This document shows, in pieces, positions 15,104 to 22,937 of a stretch of DNA of 31,202 bases (its first letter is position 1; the number at the start of each line of letters is the position of its first letter). The notes under the pieces are model-generated. The model searched no databases, was not told the DNA's origin, and worked only from the letters and a program-made list of their open reading frames with translations. The stretch is taken from NCBI GenBank assembly GCA_937902125.1, contig CALDIB010000056.1:1-31202 (forward strand). The letters run 5' to 3'. Origin of the DNA: an uncultured Treponema sp. (GTDB lineage: Bacteria > Spirochaetota > Spirochaetia > Treponematales > Treponemataceae). A program made the position numbers and the translations under genes.

Positions 15104-16473
15104 TTTGCGCCTCCATTATTGGCTTGGGCGGCGGCCTTTTCGGCGGCGATTTTCGCCCGCTCCATGTTTTTTCCGATTCTTATAGTTTGGACAAGGCGGA
15201 CGGTGGCCGGGCAAACATAGGCGCAGGAGCCGCATTCAACGCAGTCCATCAAGCCGTATTTTTTTGCGGCGGCCAAGTCGTCGGCGTTTACCGAGCGGAC
15301 AATCAACACGGGAGTCAAGCGCATGGGGCAGGCTCCGACGCAACGGGCGCATCCAATGCAGGGGCTTGTTTCCGCCGTGTCGATTTCGTCCGCGGTCAGG
15401 AACAAAACGCCGCTGGTTCCCTTTTGGACGGGGAAAGCCGCGCTCTGCATTGAAAAGCCCATCATGGGGCCGCCGGACAAAATCTTCACAGTTTTTTCTT
15501 GGTCAACGTCAATTACAGAGGGAATCAAGTCGCTTACTAAAGTTCCAATGGGAACCAAAAGGTTTTTTGCCTCCTTTACGCCAAGTCCGCTGACCGTAAA
15601 GGCGCGCTCAATCAAGGGCTTTCCAAGCCTAAAGGCGTCGCTTATGGCGCAAACCGTTCCCACATTGCAAACAACGCATCCGGCGCTGGCGGGAAGGCCT
15701 CCGGCCTTTACCTCCCGGCCTGTGGCGGCGGTGATGATGTCCTTTTCCGCGCCTTGGGGGTATTTTGTCTTTGCCGTCAGTATTTCAATTTTTTCCATGC
15801 CCTTTGCGGCGGCTTTTTTGGCGGCCTCCTCAAGCTTGGGAATAAGATGGACCTTGTTGCTTTCCAAAACAATCTTTGCTTTTCCGCCCACAATCTTTTG
15901 AACAATCAAAAGGCCGTCGCAAACTTTGTCGGCGCTTTCGTCCAGCGTCTGCTCGTCAACGGTCAAATAAGGCTCGCATTCGGCGGCGTTAAGCAAAACG
16001 TAGTCTATCTTGCAATCCTTTGGGGGATTGAGCTTTACGTGCGTTGGAAAAGAGGCTCCTCCCATTCCGCAAACGCCGGCGTCTCGAACTCTGGCCAAGG
16101 CCTCTTCCTTTGAGCAAGAGAATGGGTCAAGAGGCGGCATGAAAGTCTCTCCCGCGTTTGGGTCTTCGTCCGCGGCGATCACTATGCATGGAACTTCCGA
16201 GTTTGCGGTTGAAAGGTTTGAGACGATTTTCTTTACCGTTCCGCTTACGGGGGAGTGGACCGGAGCGCTTACAAAGGCGTCGCTTTTTGCTATGACTTGC
16301 CCGCGGGCCACTTTGTCGCCCACGGCCACGACCGGCTGGTTGGGCGCTCCGCCCATTGTTATTGGTATTGTGAGCGTTTTGGAAGCGGGAAAGGCGCTTG
16401 TTATTTTCTTTCCTTCCGCCAGCTCCTTGCGCTCAGGAGGGTAAATTCCCCCCTTAAAAGTGAAGGTTTTCAT
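15100..16473 (-). CDS. rnfC: Rnf complex subunit C (NAD+-reducing flavoprotein subunit)
   Basis: 457 aa. It is the peripheral cytoplasmic subunit that reduces NAD+, with FMN and two [4Fe-4S] clusters. The start KTFTFKGGIYPPERKELAEG, a barrel-sandwich region with ALARVRDAGVCGMGGASFPT (about 122-141), the FMN/NADH domain with NAAECEPYLTVDE, and two clusters CIGCARCVGACP and CVECGSCAYVCP (about 375-425) are all present. The C-terminus ends in an Ala-rich tail without the long repeats of proteobacterial RnfC. The ribosome site GGAG lies about 10 nt upstream of ATG 16473. It is the first gene of the operon, with a good promoter 36 nt upstream. Confidence 0.96.
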   Translation of the reverse strand: MKTFTFKGGIYPPERKELAEGKKITSAFPASKTLTIPITMGGAPNQPVVAVGDKVARGQVIAKSDAFVSAPVHSPVSGTVKKIVSNLSTANSEVPCIVIAADEDPNAGETFMPPLDPFSCSKEEALARVRDAGVCGMGGASFPTHVKLNPPKDCKIDYVLLNAAECEPYLTVDEQTLDESADKVCDGLLIVQKIVGGKAKIVLESNKVHLIPKLEEAAKKAAAKGMEKIEILTAKTKYPQGAEKDIITAATGREVKAGGLPASAGCVVCNVGTVCAISDAFRLGKPLIERAFTVSGLGVKEAKNLLVPIGTLVSDLIPSVIDVDQEKTVKILSGGPMMGFSMQSAAFPVQKGTSGVLFLTADEIDTAETSPCIGCARCVGACPMRLTPVLIVRSVNADDLAAAKKYGLMDCVECGSCAYVCPATVRLVQTIRIGKNMERAKIAAEKAAAQANNGGAK

Positions 16474-16508
16474 TGATTTAAGTTCTCCAAATGAAAAGTT
16501 GCAAAAGC

Positions 16509-16537
16509 ATTGTAGCGCTTTTTATGGAAAAAAACAA
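16509..16537 (-). promoter_or_regulatory. Sigma-70 promoter of the rnf operon
   Basis: On the reverse strand, TTGTTT (16537-16532), 17 nt, TACAAT (16514-16509). Initiation is predicted near 16502, giving a leader of about 29 nt before rnfC. Confidence 0.75.
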
Positions 16538-16548
16538 GGGAAAGTTAA

Positions 16549-17175
16549 TTGATTCTGGAGGAGGAAAGAGGCCCTGTCCGACCTGCGTCCGACCCTGAGA
16601 CATGGGAAACGGATCCTTCCAAATGGCCCGACATAGAATCTGCCGAAGTGGGCGGAAGCCTTAAGTACTCAGGGCCGTCAGAAAACATGGCAGAATGGAA
16701 CGGCGTTGTCTTTGACACCAGCGCCAATGGCTGGAGGCTTCCGACAGAAGCGGAATGGGAAATGCTAGCCCGTGGCGGAAACTTGACCAACGAAGGCCAA
16801 ACCAAGTTCAGCGGAAGCGAACATGTCGATGAAGTGGCCTGGCATTATGCCAACAGCGGCGGAAACACTACCGGAGTGGGAAAGGCTCAGGAAGTGAAAA
16901 AGAAAAAGGCAAATGGACTTGGCCTTTACGACATGAGCGGAAATATGTGGGAATGGCGCTGGGATTGGAGCAGTCCAACAAATCCCCATGTAACAACAGA
17001 CACTCCCTGGACTGGCTGGGCGACAGGCGAAGATCGCATTCGTCGCGGCGGTTCGGTTCACTCTAGCACCGATGAATTCGTTACGGTTTATAAAAACTGG
17101 CCTTGGAAACCGTGTGAGCGCCATTATGTCTCAGAAACGGTCAACGGCTTCCGCATTGTTCGCAACGCGCCGTAA
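16549..17175 (+). pseudogene. N-terminally truncated FGE-sulfatase-fold (SUMF1-type) protein
   Basis: 208 codons open from a TTG directly after an in-frame stop. Only the C-terminal half of the formylglycine-generating-enzyme fold is present: GWRLPTEAEWEMLARGG (about 61-77), NGLGLYDMSGNMWEWRWDW (about 122-140), RIRRGGSVHSS and NGFRIVR at the end. The N-terminal part of the fold (MGS...VTLSPFYIGKYEVT type) is missing and there is no signal peptide. The catalytic Cys region, RGGSxxCxxxxC in true FGE, reads RGGSVHSSTDEF, so it was never a classical sulfatase activator. A GGAGGAGG stretch at 16557-16564 is followed by no in-frame start before ATG at about 16687. It is probably a remnant whose 5' part was lost when the region next to the rnf promoter was rearranged. 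Confidence 0.7.
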
Positions 17176-17188
17176 CAAGGCGCGGCAT

Positions 17189-17412
17189 GGTTATGCGGCG
17201 CGAAGCGTCCGGCATGAACGCCGTTTGAAAGGCGCGAAGCGTCCTTGCATGGCAGCTTACGCCGCTTTGAGAAGCAAGTCAGCGTGATAAAAAAAACAGC
17301 TTGGGTTATGCGGCGCGAAGCGTCCGGCATGAACGCCCTTTGAAAGGCGCGAAGCGTCCTTGCATGGCAATTTACGCTGCTTTGAGAAGCAAGTCAGCGC
17401 AATAAAAAAAGC
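17189..17412. repeat. Two tandem 115-bp repeats
   Basis: Unit starts are at 17189 and 17304, both beginning GGTTATGCGGCGCGAAGCG. Within each unit the motif GGCGCGAAGCGTCC occurs twice, about 40 nt apart, and each unit ends with AAGCAAGTCAGCG and an A-run. The copies differ at only a few bases. The 115-nt period is not a multiple of three and the frames that run through differ between copies, so this is not coding. Confidence 0.88.
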
Positions 17413-17430
17413 CCCGCCAAACGGCGGGGC
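17404..17430 (-). terminator. Terminator-like hairpin downstream of thrH
   Basis: On the reverse strand GCCCCGCC and GGCGGGGC pair around GTTT and are followed by seven T. It could end the thrH transcript, 160 nt past its stop. A second small hairpin (AATGCC/GGCATT, 17431-17446) and A+T-rich sequence fill the rest of the gap to 17590, where I see nothing else. Confidence 0.75.
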
Positions 17431-17590
17431 AATGCCCATCAGGCATTATCGGAGGCGTGGGTGGGAGGGGAAAACGCCCCCGACATTTATATTATCGTCC
17501 GCGGGGGGCAAATTCTTTAATTATTTTTAAAAAATTTGTAAAAAAAAGCCCGTTTTTTGCAAATTCCTCAAAAAAACAAAAAAAACAACG

Positions 17591-18190
17591 TTACAAGGCT
17601 TTTTTAATCGCGGCCAAAAGGTCTTTGTATTCTTCAAAGGCGGGATACTGGGGATAGTCTTTTTTGATTCGCTCGGTGGAGCGGAACAAAAAGCCCGCCT
17701 TGCTGGCTTGAATCATTCCCAAGTCGTTGAAAGAGTCTCCCGACGCTATCGTGTCAAAGCCGCAGGACTGCAAGGCCTTTACTGTTGTAAGCTTTGACTT
17801 TTCGCAGCGCATTTTGTAGCCGGTGATTTTTCCGTCTTGAGCCACCACAAGCTCGTTGCAAAAAATTGTGGGTTGTCCAAGCTTTTTCATAAGGGGCGCG
17901 GCAAACTGGCTGAAAGTGTCGCTTAAAATTATTGTTTGGCAGCATTCCCTAAGCTCGTCCAAAAATTCCTTGGCGCCCGGAAGCGGGTCAATCGTGGCGA
18001 TTACGTCTTGAATCTCTTTTAGGCCAAGGCCCTTCTTTTCCAAAATGTCAAGGCGGAATTTCATCAGTTTGTCGTAGTCCGGCTCGTCCCGCGTGGTGCG
18101 CTTGAGTTCCGGAATTCCTGTGGCCTCTGAAAAGGCAATCCAAATCTCGGGGACCAAAACCCCTTCCAAATCAAGGCAAGTGATTGTCAT
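17591..18190 (-). CDS. thrH: ThrH-type HAD phosphatase (phosphoserine/homoserine phosphotransferase)
   Basis: 199 aa, matching Pseudomonas ThrH in length. ThrH removes phosphate from phosphoserine and can transfer it to homoserine. HAD motif I is CLDLEGVLVPEIWIAF, with the ThrH-specific DLE (D7, E9) instead of DxD. Other marks are TTRDEPDYDKLMKFRL, motif II ILSDTF (S/T after the sheet), and motif IV ASGDSFNDLGM. The resemblance to ThrH runs along the whole chain, so it is more specific than a generic SerB call. AGAGGAAAG precedes ATG 18190. It is a single gene, divergent from the deacetylase operon. Physiological substrate is inferred from the family. Confidence 0.9.
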   Translation of the reverse strand: MTITCLDLEGVLVPEIWIAFSEATGIPELKRTTRDEPDYDKLMKFRLDILEKKGLGLKEIQDVIATIDPLPGAKEFLDELRECCQTIILSDTFSQFAAPLMKKLGQPTIFCNELVVAQDGKITGYKMRCEKSKLTTVKALQSCGFDTIASGDSFNDLGMIQASKAGFLFRSTERIKKDYPQYPAFEEYKDLLAAIKKAL

Positions 18191-18220
18191 TCTTTCCTCT
18201 CGCTTTTTATTTTTGAACGA

Positions 18221-18249
18221 AGTCTAGCGCAAGGCGGCCTTTTTTTCAA
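18221..18249 (-). promoter_or_regulatory. Sigma-70 promoter of thrH
   Basis: On the reverse strand, TTGAAA (18249-18244), 17 nt, TAGACT (18226-18221). Start predicted near 18214. It lies back to back with the deacetylase promoter, 24 nt away. Confidence 0.6.
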
Positions 18250-18273
18250 GAATGAATTGAATGCCGGCGGCTC

Positions 18274-18302
18274 TTGAACGCGCCTTAAAATTGCTATATA
18301 AT
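18274..18302 (+). promoter_or_regulatory. Sigma-70 promoter of the deacetylase-tsaD operon
   Basis: TTGAAC (18274-18279), 17 nt, perfect TATAAT (18297-18302). Start predicted near 18309, only about 6 nt before ATG 18315. This rules out the upstream in-frame ATG at 18261 as the start. Confidence 0.8.
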
Positions 18303-18314
18303 ATTTGGACGTTT

Positions 18315-19484
18315 ATGCAAAGAAAAACACGGAAATCGCCAGCAAAAAAAGCCGCTCCCAGAAAGCGCAAGGCAAAAAAAGCCAAGGTCGCGCTTGACAG
18401 CAAAAAGCTCATGCTTTTGTGCGCGGCCGTTTGCGCTTCTTGCGTTTTGCTTTTGGCGGTGACGGCTTTTTTGTCAAGGAAGGCCGAGGCTCCAAAAATT
18501 CAGGAAAAGCCCCGGGTTGAAAGCGAGTCTCTGGCAAAGAGCGAAATTCCAGAAAAAGAAAAGCTTGAAAAAAAAGATTCCCCAAAAACCAAGGCCGAAG
18601 AAAAGGCCAAAAATAAAAATCCCGGCGATGAAAAGGCCAAGCCCAAAAAAGAGGAAAAGGCAAAGACCGCCGAAGAAAAAAGTTCCGCTGTCACTCCAAA
18701 GACGGAAAAAAAGACTGATGAAAAAACTTCCGCCGTCGCTCCAAAGACGGAAAAAGAAAAAGAGCCTTCTCCTGTTTCGGAAGGCTTTGCCTTTCCTTTT
18801 GCCAAGAACAACGCCGTTCTTTGCGTTGTCTTTGACGACGGCGGCCAAAATGTGGGCCAGCTAAAAAAATGCGTGGCGCTTCCATTTCCTGTCACGGTGG
18901 CGGTTCTTCCCCGCTTGGCCCACAGCGCCGAATGCGCTTCCCTTGTTCGCCAAAGCGGAAACGAGGTTATTCTGCACCAGCCCATGCAGGCGGTCAATTT
19001 GAATGTGAATCCGGGGGAGGGCGCAATAAAGCCCCAAATGTCTCAGGCGGAAGTGGCGGCGACGCTTTCGCAAAACATCGCCGAAATAGCGCCCATTGCC
19101 GGAATGAACAACCACGAAGGCTCTTTGATTACCGAAGACGAGGCGTTGGTTTCCTTTGTTTTGGAAACGGTTCAAGAAAAGGGAATTTATTTTTTGGACT
19201 CGCGGACAAGTTCCGCCACAAAAGTTCACAGCGTGGCCATGGAAATGGGAATGGGCTATTACAAGCGGGACATTTTTTTGGACAACAAAAAGACGCGGGA
19301 AAATTATTTGTCGGAATTGAAAAAGGGCTTGGACATAGCCAACAAAAAAGGGCATGTCATTATGATAGGACACGTTTGGTCGGCGGAATCTTTGCCCGCC
19401 TTTTTGGAGGAGGCCTACCCAGAACTGGCCTTAAAGGGCTATCGCTTTGCCACAGTTTCCAAGTCCGGGGGAATGATAAAATGA
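18315..19484 (+). CDS. Membrane-anchored divergent polysaccharide deacetylase (YibQ-like)
   Basis: 389 aa from ATG 18315. A very basic cytoplasmic head (residues 1-31) leads into one membrane helix (about 32-53). A Lys/Glu/Pro-rich periplasmic linker of some 100 residues follows (55-158), including two near repeats, AVTPKTEKK and AVAPKTEKE. The globular domain (160-389) is the divergent polysaccharide deacetylase 2 family: CVVFDDGGQNVGQLKKC with the Asp pair at 174-175, VTVAVLPRL, EVILHQPMQ, GMNNHEGSLIT, FLDSRTSS and HVIMIGH. The linker could span the peptidoglycan layer. The substrate is unknown. The stop overlaps tsaD (ATGA). There is almost no leader before the ATG, so translation may be near leaderless. 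Confidence 0.85.
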   Translation: MQRKTRKSPAKKAAPRKRKAKKAKVALDSKKLMLLCAAVCASCVLLLAVTAFLSRKAEAPKIQEKPRVESESLAKSEIPEKEKLEKKDSPKTKAEEKAKNKNPGDEKAKPKKEEKAKTAEEKSSAVTPKTEKKTDEKTSAVAPKTEKEKEPSPVSEGFAFPFAKNNAVLCVVFDDGGQNVGQLKKCVALPFPVTVAVLPRLAHSAECASLVRQSGNEVILHQPMQAVNLNVNPGEGAIKPQMSQAEVAATLSQNIAEIAPIAGMNNHEGSLITEDEALVSFVLETVQEKGIYFLDSRTSSATKVHSVAMEMGMGYYKRDIFLDNKKTRENYLSELKKGLDIANKKGHVIMIGHVWSAESLPAFLEEAYPELALKGYRFATVSKSGGMIK

Positions 19485-20503
19485 AAGTTTTGGGAATAGA
19501 AAGCTCTTGCGACGAAACCGCCGCCGCCGTCGTGGAAGACGGAAAGAAAATTTTAAGCAACGTGGTGGCGACGCAAATTCCCTTCCACCAAATTTACAAA
19601 GGCGTGGTTCCTGAAATCGCCAGCCGAAAGCACGCCGAATGGATTTTGCCGGTCGTCCGCCAAGCGCTGGAGCAAGCCGGCTTGTCCTTGGACCAAATTG
19701 ACGCTGTGGCCGCAACCAACCGCCCCGGCTTGATGGGAAGCCTTTTGGTGGGCTTGACCTTTGCCAAGACTTTGGCTTGGAGCGCCAAAAAGCCCTTTGT
19801 GGCCGTGAACCACATGCTGGGCCACCTTTACGCTTCCCAACTTGACGCGCCGACGGAATATCCGTTTTTGGGCTTGCTTGTGTCCGGCGGCCACACAATC
19901 ATTTGCAAGGTAAATTCTTTTGACGACCTTGAGGTTTTGGGAACCACCGTTGACGATTCCATAGGCGAGGCCTTTGACAAGGTTTCAAAATTTTACGGCC
20001 TTGGATACCCCGGCGGCGTCGTGATTGACGGCTTGGCAAAAAAAGGCGACGCCAGAGCCTTTAATTTTCCCGTTCCAAAATTGGACGAGGCCGGGCATCG
20101 CTACGACGTTTCCTTTAGCGGATTAAAGACGGCGGTGATTCATCAAAAGGACTTGTTTTGGAACAAGGACTTTGAGCCTTCAAACGAAAACTTGTGCGCC
20201 TCGTTTCAAGAGACCGCTTGCAGGACAATAACCAGCCGCCTTTTCAGGGCGGTGGACGACACGGGCCTAAAGACAGTTGTGGCTGGCGGCGGCGTGGCTG
20301 CCAATTCCCGTCTGCGCTCCCTGCTTGCCGAGCGAAGCGACATTAAATGCGTCTTTCCTCCGCTTAAACTGTGCGGCGACAACGGCGCCATGATTGCGGG
20401 CGTGGCCTACCACTTTTTGGCGCGGGGCGACAGGGACGGCTGGAACACCACCGCCAAGGCCCGTGTTCCTCAATTTAAAAGAGGATTGGCGCCGGCAAAA
20501 TAA
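19481..20503 (+). CDS. tsaD: tRNA N6-adenosine threonylcarbamoyltransferase TsaD
   Basis: 340 aa, the standard length. It transfers the threonylcarbamoyl group to A37 of ANN-decoding tRNAs together with TsaB and TsaE. The start MKVLGIESSCDETAAAVV, the metal-binding NHMLGHLYA (His 111 and 115), LLVSGGHT, DDSIGEAFDKVSK, GYPGG and VAGGGVAANSRLR are all present, with the final GDNGAMIA metal site. A longer frame opens at 18869, but ATG 19481 gives the family start and overlaps the deacetylase stop by 4 nt. The coupling has no obvious functional reason. Confidence 0.97.
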   Translation: MKVLGIESSCDETAAAVVEDGKKILSNVVATQIPFHQIYKGVVPEIASRKHAEWILPVVRQALEQAGLSLDQIDAVAATNRPGLMGSLLVGLTFAKTLAWSAKKPFVAVNHMLGHLYASQLDAPTEYPFLGLLVSGGHTIICKVNSFDDLEVLGTTVDDSIGEAFDKVSKFYGLGYPGGVVIDGLAKKGDARAFNFPVPKLDEAGHRYDVSFSGLKTAVIHQKDLFWNKDFEPSNENLCASFQETACRTITSRLFRAVDDTGLKTVVAGGGVAANSRLRSLLAERSDIKCVFPPLKLCGDNGAMIAGVAYHFLARGDRDGWNTTAKARVPQFKRGLAPAK

Positions 20504-20537
20504 CGCGGCGAAAAGCCTTGACTTTTTAGGAGTGAAT

Positions 20538-21428
20538 ATGAAATTGCAGGACATGACATACGGAATTGTGGGATTGGGAATTATGGGCGGCTCTTTGGCA
20601 AAGTCCATACGCGCCAACATTTTGTCCATGGGCGGCGCCGCCGGAAAAATTTTGGCTTGCAACAGAAGCAAGAGTTCCCTTGAAGCCGCGATTAAGGACG
20701 GCGTGATTGACCAAGGCTTTATGCCGGAAGATGTCGGAAAAATGTTGGGCCAATGCGATTTTGTCTATGTTTGCCTTTATCCTAAAGCCACCTTGGATTT
20801 TTTGCGGGACAACAAGGCTTCGTTTAAAAGCGGCGCGATTGTTAGCGACATCAGCGGCGTGAAAGGAATTTTTGAAAAGGCCCTTCCGGACTTGCTTCGG
20901 AACGACGTTGACTTTGTAATCGGGCACCCCATGGCCGGCGGCGAAAAAGAGGGCTATGTCAATTCCTCTGAAAAATTTTTTGTGAACCACAATTACATTT
21001 TGTGCCCTCAAGACTTCAACAAAAAAGAAAGCCTTGACCTTGCCCGCCGCCTTGTTTTAGCCATGGGCTTTACAAGAATCACCGAAAGTTCTTGCGATCT
21101 TCACGACAACAAAATCGGATTCACTTCCCAGCTTTGCCATGTCATAGCCAGCGCCTTGGTAAAAAGCGCGGCCGACGAGGGAATCACGGCCTTTGGCGGC
21201 GGAAGCTTTGAAGACCTTACAAGAATCGCCATGATAAACGCTCCCTTGTGGACGGAACTTTTTTTGTTGAACAAGGAAAAACTTTGCGCCCACATAGAAA
21301 ATTTTGAAAAGGAAATTTCGACTATAAAAGAATTCATTCAAAAAGAGGACGCCGCCGCCTTGGAAAAATATTTGTCCGAGGTTCGCGAGCGAAGAATTGG
21401 AATGGGCTCCATAAGGCAGGCGCGCTGA
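20538..21428 (+). CDS. tyrA: Prephenate/arogenate dehydrogenase family protein
   Basis: 296 aa from ATG 20538, which has TAGGAGTG upstream; the longer frame from 20394 overlaps tsaD and is rejected. It belongs to tyrosine biosynthesis: NAD(P)-dependent oxidative decarboxylation of prephenate or arogenate. The Rossmann motif is GIVGLGIMGGSLAKS (about 9-23), then VSDISGVKG, VIGHPMAGGEKEGYVNS (about 132-148) and a helical dimer domain with SQLCHVIASAL. There is no fused chorismate mutase or ACT domain. It is followed directly by a zinc-binding protein whose ATG overlaps the stop. Confidence 0.9.
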   Translation: MKLQDMTYGIVGLGIMGGSLAKSIRANILSMGGAAGKILACNRSKSSLEAAIKDGVIDQGFMPEDVGKMLGQCDFVYVCLYPKATLDFLRDNKASFKSGAIVSDISGVKGIFEKALPDLLRNDVDFVIGHPMAGGEKEGYVNSSEKFFVNHNYILCPQDFNKKESLDLARRLVLAMGFTRITESSCDLHDNKIGFTSQLCHVIASALVKSAADEGITAFGGGSFEDLTRIAMINAPLWTELFLLNKEKLCAHIENFEKEISTIKEFIQKEDAAALEKYLSEVRERRIGMGSIRQAR

Positions 21429-21727
21429 TGTGTTGGAAGTGCGGAAACAATCAGGATTTTTCTCAAAGCGTTTACAGAAACTCAACTTGCCCGAATTGCG
21501 GCGCCGACTTGCATTCCTGCAGGGGCTGCGCCTTTTACGCGCCCGGAAATCATTTTGACTGCCGCGAGGACGGCGTTGAAAACATTGTTGAAAAAGAGCG
21601 GGGGAATTTTTGCGAAAGCTTTAGGGCGGGGAAAAATTCAAAATGGACCTCTTCCTCTTCCGCGGCCGCCGGCCAATCCAAGGCTGACGCGGCGAGAGAC
21701 GCCTTTAATTCCCTTTTTGGAGCGTGA
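21428..21727 (+). CDS. Small eight-cysteine, probably zinc-binding protein
   Basis: 99 aa. I do not recognise a named family. Eight Cys lie in the first 62 residues: CWKC (2, 5), CPNC (21, 24), CRGC (31, 34), C45 and C62, with His at 29 and 42. Two zinc ribbons or a treble-clef-like site are plausible. After residue 70 it is a Ser/Ala-rich flexible tail ending DAFNSLFGA. The motif CRGCAFYAPGNHFDCRE looks conserved rather than random. The ATG shares a base with the tyrA stop and murI starts 3 nt after its stop, so it is firmly inside the operon. A role as RNA- or protein-binding adaptor is only a guess. Confidence 0.75.
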   Translation: MCWKCGNNQDFSQSVYRNSTCPNCGADLHSCRGCAFYAPGNHFDCREDGVENIVEKERGNFCESFRAGKNSKWTSSSSAAAGQSKADAARDAFNSLFGA

Positions 21728-21730
21728 GCC

Positions 21731-22558
21731 ATGGGCGTTGACTTTGCGTTTTTGGACAGCGGCACCGGAGGAATTCCCTACATGCTTTCTTTAAAGGAAA
21801 AGGTTCCCGCCGCGTCTTGCGTTTACCTTGGCGACACGGCCCATTTTCCCTACGGACAAAAAAGCCCCCAAGAGGCCGCAAGCGCCGCAGCCCAAGCCGT
21901 GGACCTGATTGTCAAAAACTGGAAGCCAAAAACTTTGGTCGTGGCCTGCAACACAATCAGCGTGACCGCGCTTGACGACTTGCGATCCCGCTTTCCCTCC
22001 CTTCCAATAGTGGGAACTGTTCCCGCAGTAAAGCTTGCGGCCAAGGTCACGGCCAACAAGCGCGTCGGCCTTTTGGCCACCAACGCCACGGTGAGCCATC
22101 CGTACAGCGAAAAATTGATAAAGGATTTTGCCAGCGACTGCCTTGTGTTCAAGCGGGGCGACCCTGACTTGATAGAATTTATCGAAAAGAAATTTTTTGC
22201 CGCCACAAAAGAAGAGCGTTTGGCCGCCGTTCGTCCGGCCGTGGATTTTTTTGCCAAAAACAAATGCGACACAATCATTTTAGGCTGCACCCACTTTACC
22301 CATGTTGCTGATGAAATTCAGGAGGCGGCGGGTCCCTTGGTCCGCGTGGTTGACAGCCGCGAGGGAGTGGCCAACCAAGCGCTGAGGGTTTTTCCTGGAA
22401 GCGCTTCGTCTTTAAGGGAAAAAAATCCTTCCGTCAAAGAAGAGGGGCTTCCCGCCGACAAAAGTTTTTTCTTTACCGCCGCCAGCGCCGAGCAAGAAAA
22501 GGAATACCGAGCCATGTGCGAAAAGTTTGACATTCCTTTTTGCGGATTGATAAAATAG
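21731..22558 (+). CDS. murI: Glutamate racemase
   Basis: 275 aa. It makes D-glutamate for peptidoglycan. Motifs are FAFLDSGTGGIPYML (catalytic Asp region, residues 4-18), YLGDTAHFPYG, VVACNTISV (first catalytic Cys) and IILGCTHFTHV (second catalytic Cys-His). The region after residue 220 is a little longer than usual, with a Ser/Lys-rich insert before FFFTAASAEQEKEY. A GAGC segment precedes ATG 21731, 3 nt after the previous stop, so expression is coupled. The last codons (ATA AAA TAG) are part of an 18-bp sequence repeated at 22884-22901. Confidence 0.95.
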   Translation: MGVDFAFLDSGTGGIPYMLSLKEKVPAASCVYLGDTAHFPYGQKSPQEAASAAAQAVDLIVKNWKPKTLVVACNTISVTALDDLRSRFPSLPIVGTVPAVKLAAKVTANKRVGLLATNATVSHPYSEKLIKDFASDCLVFKRGDPDLIEFIEKKFFAATKEERLAAVRPAVDFFAKNKCDTIILGCTHFTHVADEIQEAAGPLVRVVDSREGVANQALRVFPGSASSLREKNPSVKEEGLPADKSFFFTAASAEQEKEYRAMCEKFDIPFCGLIK

Positions 22559-22901
22559 CGCCGCTGTGAATATTTCTAAAAAAAATCAATTTTATTGATT
22601 TTTTTTAGAAATAACATTTCCGTTCCCTTTGTGGTTGGACGCCGTTGTGAGCGGCGTTTTGAAAAAAAATAATTTACAAAACAAGAATTGCGGCGCGATG
22701 GAGCGTAGAGGCCGGCTGCGACACTCATTTCGCGCCGCCGCGAAAGCGGCGCAATAAATAGGTTCGACGCGAAATGCGTGTAGCGAAGTCAGCGAGCGGC
22801 GCGGACGGACTCGGCAGCGACAGGAAGCCGCATTGATTTTTCTAATTGTTATGTTTTCTTGATATTTGCCGCTAATAACGACATGATAAAATAGCGCCGC
22901 T
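22548..22901. repeat. Insert downstream of murI flanked by an 18-bp copy of the gene tail
   Basis: TGATAAAATAGCGCCGCT occurs at 22548-22565 (the murI end and 7 nt beyond) and again, perfectly, at 22884-22901. The 318 bp between hold a 20-bp perfect hairpin (22571-22613), an ACGCCG/CGGCGT hairpin (about 22644-22660), and a large imperfect dyad in which CACTCATTTCGCG (from about 22719) faces CGCGAAATGCGTG, enclosing a CCGC/GCGG hairpin. No convincing reading frame. The layout is what integration of a small element at a gene 3' end would leave. Confidence 0.7.
22571..22613. terminator. Perfect 20-bp A+T-rich inverted repeat after murI
   Basis: TATTTCTAAAAAAAATCAAT (22571-22590) is the exact inverse complement of 22594-22613, with a 3-nt loop. 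It could end the murI transcript in both directions, although the T-run lies in the stem instead of after it. Confidence 0.6.
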
Positions 22902-22929
22902 TGCAACTCGCCCTTTTTTTCATTATCAT
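22901..22929 (+). promoter_or_regulatory. Sigma-70 promoter of the amino-acid ABC operon
   Basis: TTGCAA (22901-22906), 17 nt, TATCAT (22924-22929). Start predicted at about 22935-22937, immediately before ATG 22938, and no ribosome site is present, so the transcript may be leaderless. Confidence 0.6.
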
Positions 22930-22937
22930 ATAAAAAA

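Noticed and set aside
17124..17439. Two minus-strand frames with repeated similar peptides (LTCFSK..KLPCKDASR)
   Set aside because: They are translations of the two 115-bp repeats in different frames; no shared frame is kept.
18869..20503. 544-aa open frame ending as TsaD
   Set aside because: The first 204 codons are a shadow of the deacetylase gene; TsaD starts at ATG 19481.
22690..22860. Possible lysine-type riboswitch upstream of the amino-acid ABC operon (a TAGAGGC..GCGA stretch)
   Set aside because: Other conserved parts of the L-box are missing, the promoter for the operon lies downstream of it at 22901-22929, and the segment is better explained as a dyad-rich insert flanked by the murI tail repeat.
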